Shown here piece after piece: positions 56,002 through 64,000 of a stretch of DNA of 64,000 nt. Position 1 is the stretch's first letter; each line of letters opens with the position of its first letter. Below the pieces are notes generated by a model. It ran no database searches. It was not told where the DNA came from and saw nothing but the letters and a program-made list of their open reading frames with translations. This DNA comes from Effrenium voratum. Its lineage: Eukaryota; Sar; Dinophyceae; Suessiales; Symbiodiniaceae. The stretch spans positions 355,667 through 419,666 of the forward strand of contig CAUJNA010003794.1 in assembly GCA_963377175.1 (NCBI GenBank), given 5' to 3'. The position numbers and the translations under genes were made by a program.

Positions 56002-59000
56002 TCAATCGATTCCGGCCCCCTGAGGCCCGGCCTCCGCGGCAGCTCTCTCCAGGGAGGGGTAGTAGTAGAGCAGCACCGAGGCTCGCGTCAATAGATGCAT
56101 CATGTAGGCTGCCCAAAGGAGGTCGTTGTTTGCTCCTGCCACGCAAACACTGCGATTTGGAATTGGTAGCTTGGGCGTGTCTCTTTGTTTGAGGGTATGT
56201 CATGTTTTTGAGGGTACCCTTTCTGGCAGGGATCGTTTTATATGGACCAGAAAAGAAACCACATCCATGTTGTGGATACCCACCTTCCCCTACAACAAAT
56301 GGATGGTTCCATTTGTGCTTGCCTATGAAAAAGGGGAAGTATGGTGAAATTGGGCCTTCGAAGTTTTGTCATGCCCCCCCCCCCCACAAAGCTTTAATAG
56401 AAAAAAATATGGTAAACTCTCTTGAGAGGATTGGCCTGAAAAAACCCACCTACAATTCTAAGCAAGAATGGCAGAGTAGCAAATCCTTAGTAAGCTCCCT
56501 TCCGTGGAGTGGCCGAAAAAAGGCAACTATACATATTCCTACCTCCAGAAGGCCACTTAGTGGGCAAAAGCCCTGGGTCCTGCATGGCCAAGCACCCAAA
56601 AGACCACCAGCGCCAAAAAGGTGGCGTCCCGCATCTTGTCTGGCCGGCTGGCGCCCACGAAAATGCCGTCCATGAGGTAGGCCGTGAGAGACCTGCATGC
56701 TACTATGGCACACTTGTCGCATCCACACTGCCTGGAGCCTCCATGAAATAGGTCCACGCCTTTTTGGGTAGCGACCCCATTTTTAAGGGGGTCATGGAGA
56801 CTCTATACCCTATAGGTGTGGATGTACATGGACAAAATCCATCCAACGCACCACCGTTCAGCAGCCCTGGTTTATGACTCGATTCCCCAACGTAAATACC
56901 AACAAACGTTGTGGTTTCAACCATGGCTCCATGTCGTGATGCGAAATGGATAGCATCCATCCACACGTTGTCGTATGAACTTGGGGCCCAAGGCAATTGT
57001 TGTAAATATGCACAAATGCGCATGTTAACGATATAGTATGTGTGCATGCGTGTTTCCTCAATCCTGGTGTGTGGAAACATGTGGGATTTGTCCTGCAAGT
57101 GTGAAGTGCTACGACAACATATGCAGCAAGTACCAAGCCAAAAGCTGACACTGCCGTTGGTAAAACAAATCAAACAACAGCTGCAGGATGAAGAACCGGG
57201 GAGTATTGTCAAAAATATTGCCCCTGCTTGGCCCCTGGTGCATTATTGCCACTGGAGGAAATGAAAATAACAATAGCCCCCCCCCTCATGTGACAACCCC
57301 CACCCCACCCACATGACCACAGCGGAGGGGCAAAGCAGGGGCGACCCACTGCCAGGGCAGATACGCAGAGGCATAGTCGACGATGTCTACATGCGACGTC
57401 AGCAGGCACAGAATTTCTCGGCCGCACGCCACGAAGAGAACCTGAGCTTTGATCGCAACCAAAGCTGAGTTGAGCCAGCTGTCAGAATGTGGGTTTGTCT
57501 CCAAACATGGGTGTCTCCAAGGGAACCTCACTTTGGCATTCTTTCAGAAACCACTCCCAAGAGCGTCCCTCCGAACCGGTTGAAGTGCCCAGGTCTTTGC
57601 CGGCATTCCCATTGTCCCTGGCTTGAGGCACATTTGCTTGAACACTCCCGTTTAGGTTGCTCGTCAAGCAAATGTTGCCCGACCCTGCCAAGCAGGCTCC
57701 CAGGTTATGCACGCGCTCAGTTCGCAGTGTCGAGGGAGTTGCTTGTTTCTCCCGGACAGGCCTTTCCTCTTTCGCATTCTCACCACAAAAGGCTGACCGC
57801 ACACAAATCAGGCTTTTCCAACAACTCCCTGCTATGAATTCTGGCCCTTGTTTGGCAGTTCCTTTCTTCCAAATGCCCTCGACTTCTGCCAGCAAGTGCT
57901 CACAATACCCACAGTGCAAGGCTTGGGGGTCCCTTCCCAGCTTTTGCCACGAAAGGCTCAGTTGCCCTGGACCCAGTCCAAGGTGATCACCTTCTGGGAC
58001 CCTCACTAAACTGGGCTGCCCTCAGATCCCCCGCCAAAGGTTTAACTTTTGGTGGGTTCAATGGAAAAACTACCACCAAACACTAAAAAGCTGAAGAAAG
58101 GCTAAGGAACCGGATATCGCCGGCTAACCGCCGCCCAGTTTATCCATGGACCAAACAACTGGGAGAGCCCCATCCGAAGCGAATCCGCTTCGAACCCGTC
58201 AGAGATCCCAGGCCCATGGCTCGGTTCTCTCGGCGGTGTTCGCGCCAACGCCAAAACTGGTTGGGTTGAACTTCGGCATGGGTAGAAAAGACTTCCAGGG
58301 TATTAACTGCACAAAGCCAAAAAAAAGTATGCTTCCAGGACCCAACTGTTTTTCTTCCATGCCCAACATTTGCTGGGTATTGTCGGTATTGCCTCCAAGA
58401 ATCCTTGGGCTGCTTCGTACAACCAACTAGGGGGTAACATGCTTAATTCTACGAACCTCCATTTGCCAAAGTCCCCAGGAAAAACGAGAATAATATTTCC
58501 AGTAGTGGTAGATCCCCTTCAAAAACCAACAGGGGGAGAAAACAAGTTCATTTCAGCCAATGGAAATGAAGCAAAGAAACGCATGCTTCGTGAAACCCAT
58601 TTCTGAAGCCGGTCGGGCCACGGCCGGCCGGGCCGAGGCGCTGTGAACGCCAATGCCAAAGCCACGCCCCACAGCAGCAGAGCCTCCCGCCGGCAGGCGC
58701 GCTTGGGACCCCAAATGTGGTCGCTGCAAGGAAGGGACACCCCGCGGCCAAATGGGTGGGACCCCAAAATGGAAAATGGATGAAACCGGCTGGCTTTCCT
58801 TTTTGTCGCCTGTTTTAAAAAAGGTACCCCCAAAGCAAGACATACCCGAATGTCTTTTTGGGTCTGTGTGTTTTGAGGGTACCTTTGTTGGACTGGTTTA
58901 AAAAGTAACCACAAGAACATGTTGGGCTCCTTTTTGGGCCCCGATTTCGAAACAAACCCGTACAGAGGAAACTGGGGAGCCTTCTTTTGAAGACAACTTC

Positions 59001-62000
59001 TGGGTGATTCAGTGAACCAAGAGGAAGCCACCCATAGTCTTCGGGGCGAGGTCCCCCCAAGAGCACCACTCGTATTTCGCCGCGGGAAGGCCTGAAAGCC
59101 AAGCACATCCAGTGGCTTCCATTGGGGCGGTTTCTGGGAGAGTCGGGCCATCCCTTTTTGGGGACGAAGTGATCGAAGAGAAAATGAGACGTGGGCAGGT
59201 TGACCGCATCTCGGTGGCGAAATCTGCTCCCCTGCTACATGCTCTTCTAAAAGGTTTAACTTTTAGTAGTTTAATGGAAAACCCATTAGCTGGCATGAAG
59301 TTAAAGTCCTAACATCCAAGCAAAATGCACCAACGACATACAAGGCGTTGCTGTGATGGCCCATCCACTGAATGCCGCCAGCTGCTAGCCTCCCCTAAAG
59401 GGACTCCCACTTTTGAATCGGTTGGCACCCATGAAACTTGCCCGCCGCCAACCCGTCCTATTAACAGGGAGGTCTGCTCCGGTGCTCCCCTCAAGTGATG
59501 ATTCCCCTCTGAAAGGGGACACCCCCCAAATGAATCAACCGGGGTTTATCAACCTCGGGGCTGGGGCTGCATCACCACCTGCGTTCGCTGACAATCATCC
59601 GCCCAAACCCCGCAAGTTCCCCGCCTGCAGCACTCGACGCAGCCCTTGCGGCTCGCCCCGGCCGATGGCCTCTCCCACCAGCGCTTCCCCTGGAGCGCAT
59701 CCATCCCTCCAGCTTTCTCTGTTCTCAACCGATTACTCCTCTGGACATTTCCTCTATTTGTTTAAAGCAAGCCCCTTTCCAAGGAACAACGATCCACCCA
59801 CATACATGACACATGTGGATCATAGTCGCGCCTGCATTTGCAAAGCCATCTGCGCCAAATGAGATGAGCATCTGCAGCTGCATCAGCAGGTTGTTGCCTG
59901 GCCATGGGTTTCCGCAAGGACAAAACAAGGCAACATGGAAGACTGACAACATGGACAAGGCAAACCTCGGCAGTTGCGACAAGACTCAAATGTGGTCGAG
60001 TAGACGGCCAGCTGTACATCCTGGCAGCCAACATCCTAAGCTTGGATGTCCACCAACGACGCTTATGTCCTAAGGACCCAAAAAAGGAGTGCCTTCTTTT
60101 TGGCTTTCGTTTGAAGAAACCGCTACGGGTGCACCATGCCGAGACATACAAACTTGAACATGCTTTGCAAACAATCACTCTGACTGCTAAGTCCTTTTTG
60201 TGGCAAGGTGGGCCACCATTTTCGGTGCACGGAGACTTTGGGAAGCGCCAGGGTCAAAACCGGGGCGGAATCCGAATGGCATCATTTCCAGGTACGACAG
60301 GAAAGTGGAAGCCACAGTGTCCCGCTAAGTTTCTCTACTGTGTGCTTCAACTCTTGAGTGACAAAATCACATCAAATTGCACACGAAAAGGCTTGAGTAT
60401 ACAGGTCCACCTTGGGTTTAAATCGGGGCAAGGCAACCAAAATCTGAGTTTGAGCAGGTTTCCAACGATCGCAACAAGCTGCTGCTCTTGTCCAACAAGG
60501 CAAGGGCTCCTCTTCTCTCCATTTTTTTTGGGTTGGGGCCCGGATTTTTTTTGTGGTTGAGGAGTGTCTCTCTTCATTTACCCTCTACAAGAACCAGGGG
60601 TTCCAATCCCCAGTCCCCACTCCAAACCACCAACCTGACGGGTGACGATCCGAAGCCAGGGGAAGCCGTCCCCACGCCCCTGCCAGCGGCCTGCCAGCGC
60701 CTGCAGACCCAGGCGCCCGCTCAAAGAAGTGAAGTCCGTGACCTCGGCGTCGGATGCTCAAGGCCAACCACCCAAAAGCAATTACAGTACTAACTGTAAG
60801 TACCCTCCCGCAAATTAACAGCCGGAGAATGACAGGGGGTCCCTTGAAAAGGAGAAATGGTCTTCCAGAACCCCCTATCAAGTTCCATGTTAGGTGGTGG
60901 GAGAGTAGGTTGATGTGCAAATGAGGGCGTGCATTTGAGGCGTCAGTACCCTTGCGCTGAGAGAAAACACGAAATCAAACATGACATGTTGGCCTCCTAT
61001 TTGGATATGGGGGGACCCCCCGCAAGAATCAAATCACCCATACCTTGTGCAGTATCTGTGGTTTGGCCTGTGCGTGGGCCCCTGGGCGCGCGTGGCGTGT
61101 GGATGCGCTCATTTCTGCATATGGGTGGGTGGGCGCGTGCGCGGGTGTAAGGCAACTGCTTGCATGGGCCGTCCGAGCGCCGCACAATCAGCATCATACA
61201 AACGGAGCGCAGCAGGACGTTGCCGTTCAGGGAGGCGAGTCTCACCAGGGATTTCCAGTGAAGCACTGTGGTCCAGTTGATCCTGTGATCCGCCCGGAAG
61301 CTGCGAGCGAGACGGGAGATGTTGAAGCAGCCAAAGGCGAAGGCCAAGTAGTTGGCCAGAACTGTGGCACTTGCCACACCCACGATGCCATAGTCCAGGA
61401 CGAGGCCTATGCCAAAGACCCCCCCTTTTGTAAAAGAACTAGAAAAGAGGCCAACAAGAAACAACCAACAAAAGGCGAAGCAAAACAAACCTTAAACACA
61501 GAAGAGCCACCGTCACAGACCTCAAACCTCGCCAGCCTCCCCTCTCAATGCACCTAGCTAGCCATGGGTTTGCTCCTTAGGCCCTCCCACAACCTTCCCA
61601 GCTTCAGAACAAAGGCATCCTTTGGGTAATTCAGTCTCAAACGCGGGGACTAATGTTTATCCAGAGGGAGTTTTCCTTTGGTATGAAGACTATCCATTTC
61701 GGGCGTTCCTCTTAGCAGCAGGTTCCTCCGGATTCATCCGACGTTAACATTTGATCATTAAACCGTTTGCCACGGTTTGACCAGGAACGCGATAGGAAAC
61801 CCGCCCCTTTTGGAGTTGGTCAAAACTCATTTTGACGCAATAATTGCCTGGGCAATACCAGGGGCACCTACCCAGGCATGCGCGGCAATGCTTAGACTCC
61901 GTATGACTCCGTGAACATATGGAAAGTGTGCATGTGCCAAATTACACTCGGGAATTCCATGGCAATGGCTGATTTCGAGTCGACTGCCCTTGAAAAACAA

Positions 62001-63827
62001 TAACAACATACAAGGAGCCCTTCATGATAGGAAACAACATGGGTGTGTGTGTGTGTGTGCGTGTGTCGAAACAGGGCGATCTCGAGCAATCAGATAGACA
62101 GGGCTTCCTATATGGGTTTGTCTCACAATAAGGGACCTCCAAAACAGGTGGTTTCCTTTTGGCTTCAGTTCCCTCAAAACGCGCACACCCGTCTTTCCGC
62201 TTCAAACATCACCTGAAAAGAACCTCACTTCCGACATTTGCCTGAAAGGCGATGAACCAGAAACAAATGTAAGCGGAAGACAAAAAGCCGAGAACGAGCC
62301 GTGCTTCCAAGCGGAGGGGCCGAGGAGAACGCAAAGGCCCGCGTTGCTGAGGTTCAACACCAGGTTCTGCGCCAGCGCCAGGTCTGCGCGCTGCACATTG
62401 ATGAGCCAGGCCTTGGAAACAAAAAAAGGGGCGGCGTGGAGAAAGCATGGGGTACCGGGTCCAGATGTAAACCATGTGTTGACTCGTCCATATGTGGTCC
62501 AACCTAAACTGACGAGAACTATAGTTTTCTAACAAGAATACTATGGAGAGGAGATCCTGCACCACGAACTGAATCCATGGTCCATGGTTGAAACCACAAC
62601 GTTTGTAGGTACTTACGTTGGCGAATCGAATCAGACACCAGGGTTTCTAAGGTGCATAATTTCGTCCATCTACAGTATGCCCCAACTCTGTCACACATTT
62701 AGCCTATCCCATAACATTAAAAACACCGTTGGACGAATCTAGACAAATGGTGTCTCCGAAGGAAACGAGGCAAATCGTATTATTTGGAGTTGGAGTTGGG
62801 GTGGCTCCACTTTTTGCCTATTCCAAGGATTCCAAGGTAAGGGGTGCAAGTTGCCTTCATGCGTTTTGATGCAACGCTATGTTGTTGGTTTGCTTTGCAC
62901 TGGCCCGCTTGGACACCGTGGCTCTCTTTTTTTGGGAAATGTTGGCTTTGCAGTGGTTTTGAATTCCATCCCGGACATAGTTTGTTTCCGTTTTGGAATT
63001 CTCCAACAGTTTGCTGAATCTTGCATTTGCTAAGGGTTTTGCTTGGGAATCTTCGACTGCTGCGGGGTTTTGGCGAATTTCCACAAAGCGGATAGTCCCC
63101 TACTGCCCTTGACCTGGGCTGGAACTTTGCTAGCTGGTTTGAGGGCGTTTGAAGTTTCAGGAGAGTGGATGCGACCCCTGTGGAACATGAGTAGCTTGCC
63201 GCATGCGCTGGCTCGTGTGGGACTCGGAATCCCGTTGATTTGCCAAGTGGATGCCCCCAGGTTTCTTGGTTGACGTTGGGAGGGGACCAAACAATTAAAT
63301 TTCAGCAGTTCGGTGGTTGGATTTCAACCACTAAACCACAATAAGCAAAAATGTAGAATGTTTCCCAACAACCATGGTTTAAGCCTGGTATAGTCCAAAG
63401 CCGGAGCCCTGAATGCCCCTAACCCGGAGCCCTAAATGTCCAGTCGAACAAAGCCGCTCGCCTGGACCACGTAGTTGGACAACGCCGCTGGCGCCCCAAA
63501 GGCCCGGGTCTCAAAGTAGGCGCGCGCATGTTCCAAAGTTCCTGCCTTGCGATCGGTCGGATCGAGGGGTCCATCCGAGTTGGCCTCAAAAAAGCCCGTT
63601 TGGATGCTACGACCCGAGCCCAAAGAGCAAACAACGCAATCTGCCCAGCCTCCTACCCCTCACTTCCCGAGCACGGCTGCCACTAAAATGGCCTTCCCAC
63701 AAAGACTGGGGACGGCAGGTTGCACTTTTTGCCCGCCGTCCCGTCCTCCATCGGCGATTCCAGAAACCCAAAGAGCAGCTTGGCCAGCGGAACTCGCAAG
63801 ACCACCAGGCCCAGCCTCCAGGCGAAA
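56002..63827 (-). CDS. MATE family transporter, DinF-like, 3' part in 11 exons
   Basis: Membrane antiporter of the multidrug and toxic compound extrusion family (family role: H+ or Na+ driven export of organic cations); substrate unknown. Exons, in transcription order: 63733-63827, 63462-63541, 62321-62411, 61186-61406, 60691-60742, 59832-59897, 59625-59689, 58651-58683, 57332-57441, 56589-56692, 56002-56135 (stop TGA at 56002-56004). They join without a frame break into about 350 residues. DinF-type signatures in order: ARAYFETRAFGAPAAL, LALAQNLVLNLSNAGL, LDYGIVGVASATVLANY, FTSLSGRLGLQALAG, then DGFANAG joined to EALVGEAIGRG across an intron, ILCLLTS, YLPWQWVAPAL, LMDGIFVGASRPDKMRDA, LLWAAYMMHLLTRA. 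Typical DinF proteins have about 440-460 residues, so roughly 100 N-terminal residues are off the right edge. All modelled introns but one start GC. Family assignment is firm; exact ends of the first exon are less sure. Confidence 0.85.
56817..56966. mobile_element. Copy of the GGATGGACGAAATCC-end element
   Basis: Starts GTGGATGTACATGGACAAAA and ends GCATCCATCCACACG, with CCAACGTAAATACCAACAAA and GTGGTTTCAACCATGG inside. Same family as 40625-40757 and 62560-62680. It lies within the intron between the MATE exons at 57332 and 56692. Confidence 0.6.
58008..58115. repeat. CCTCAGATCCCCCGC variant of the TTTAACTTTTxGTGGG repeat
   Basis: TGCCCTCAGATCCCCCGCCA, AAGGTTTAACTTTTGGTGGG, TTCAATGG, then CTACCACCAAACACTAAAAA. 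Related copies at 1097-1195, 17806-17895, 18005-18115 and 50086-50175 share CTCAGATC(C)n and CCACTAAAC. It lies in the MATE intron 57442-58650. Confidence 0.7.
59222..59335. repeat. Copy of the AAAGTTTAACTTTTAGTGG family
   Basis: TCCCCTGCTACATGCTCTTC, AAAAGGTTTAACTTTTAGTA, ACCCATTAGCTGGCATGAAG, CCTAACATCCAAGCAAAATG, CACC. It lies in the MATE intron 58684-59624. Confidence 0.75.
60560..60640. mobile_element. Copy of the TTGGTGGTTTGGA-end element
   Basis: Has TACCCTCTACAAGAACCAGG, GGTTCCAATCCCCAG and CTCCAAACCACCAACCTG at the right end, matching 42864-42975. The left terminal repeat is weak. It sits in a MATE intron immediately left of the 60691-60742 exon. Confidence 0.6.
62041..62068. repeat. 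(GT)n microsatellite
   Basis: About 13 GT units with one GC interruption, in a MATE intron. Confidence 0.9.
62560..62680. mobile_element. Copy of the GGATGGACGAAATCC-end element
   Basis: Contains CCATGGTTGAAACCACAACG, GGTACTTACGTTGG and, at the right end, AATTTCGTCCATCTACAGTA, which matches the terminal repeat of 40625-40757 except for one base. The left end is degraded. It lies in the MATE intron between 62412 and 63461. Confidence 0.6.
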
Positions 63828-63879
63828 CTTGGTAAACATCAGCTTCGCTGGAAAAGGGTGGTGTGGAGCCCGGTGGTGC

Positions 63880-63962
63880 GGTAGTGTTCCGGGGGTGGTT
63901 ACCCCATTTACCTGCTACCAAAGCCAGGGCTTCAAATCCAAATCCAAACCACCAATTTGTGG
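63880..63962. mobile_element. Copy of the TTGGTGGTTTGGA-end element
   Basis: Reads GTGGTTACCCCATTTACC, then CTACCAAAGCCAGGGCTTCA and AATCCAAACCACCAATTTG. Upstream of the first recognised MATE exon, so probably in its preceding intron. Confidence 0.5.
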
Positions 63963-64000
63963 GTCCTGAGAACAGGGAGTCTGGAAAAAAGGTGGAAAAA

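Noticed and set aside
63733..63827. Complete N-terminus of the MATE protein inside the window
   Set aside because: The first recognised exon corresponds to the region before YFETRAFGAP, so the initial membrane segments must lie beyond 64000.
1..64000. Dinoflagellate spliced-leader RNA gene or relict leader
   Set aside because: Looked for the CCATTTTGGCTCAAG core on both strands by eye and did not see it.
1..64000. CRISPR array, rRNA genes, bacterial-type operons
   Set aside because: No regularly spaced identical repeats with unique spacers, no recognisable rRNA, and gene structure is spliced throughout.

Overview
The window reads as nuclear DNA of a dinoflagellate. The evidence is the sequence itself: very small GC-rich coding exons separated by long repeat-filled introns, introns that mostly begin with GC instead of GT, several unrelated families of ~90-140 bp elements with terminal inverted repeats lying in the introns (introner-like), genes packed on one strand, and a multi-exon cassette of the repeated gene type I associate with dinoflagellate genomes. 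No spliced-leader gene, rRNA or tRNA gene was recognised. All exon models were joined by hand from reading frame, family motifs and splice signals; no alignment or search was run.

Layout. (1) 56002-63827, minus strand: the C-terminal ~350 codons of a MATE transporter of the DinF type, in 11 exons that join in frame; the N-terminus lies beyond the right edge. (2) 52.7-55.7 kb, minus: isolated unassigned exon-like pieces. (3) 50.4-51.3 kb, plus: a short unrecognised gene fragment. (4) 39.1-47711 (perhaps to 38.05 kb), minus: a TPR protein with its start codon. (5) 18112-30359, minus: a pentatricopeptide-repeat (PPR) gene; further PPR-like or helical-repeat exons lie at 31-34.5 kb and at 0-2.5 kb, so it may span more. 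(6) 3.05-17.6 kb, plus: a compositionally distinct block, extremely rich in CATG and TGCA, carrying at least five spliced modules: a Lys/Ala-rich protein, a protein resembling a cytosine-C5 methyltransferase (DLFELFSG, GIPCGG, VEQPGSS motifs), a Gly/Lys-rich basic protein, an Ala/Pro-rich protein with a conserved-looking helical region, and a 250-residue-plus transposase-like protein (FTDD, CxxC, MMHTVNLGV, LDED motifs).

How it fits together. The minus-strand genes look like ordinary host genes swollen by introner insertion. At least 18 of 23 hand-modelled introns begin GC, and many sit in an AG|GC site that is repeated at the 3' boundary. In three successive PPR repeats the intron falls at the same codon junction. 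The plus-strand cassette uses mostly GT-AG introns of different composition and opposes the surrounding genes. I infer that it is a large composite mobile element or a copy of one, with some frame damage. That cassette is the best candidate for an undescribed system here.
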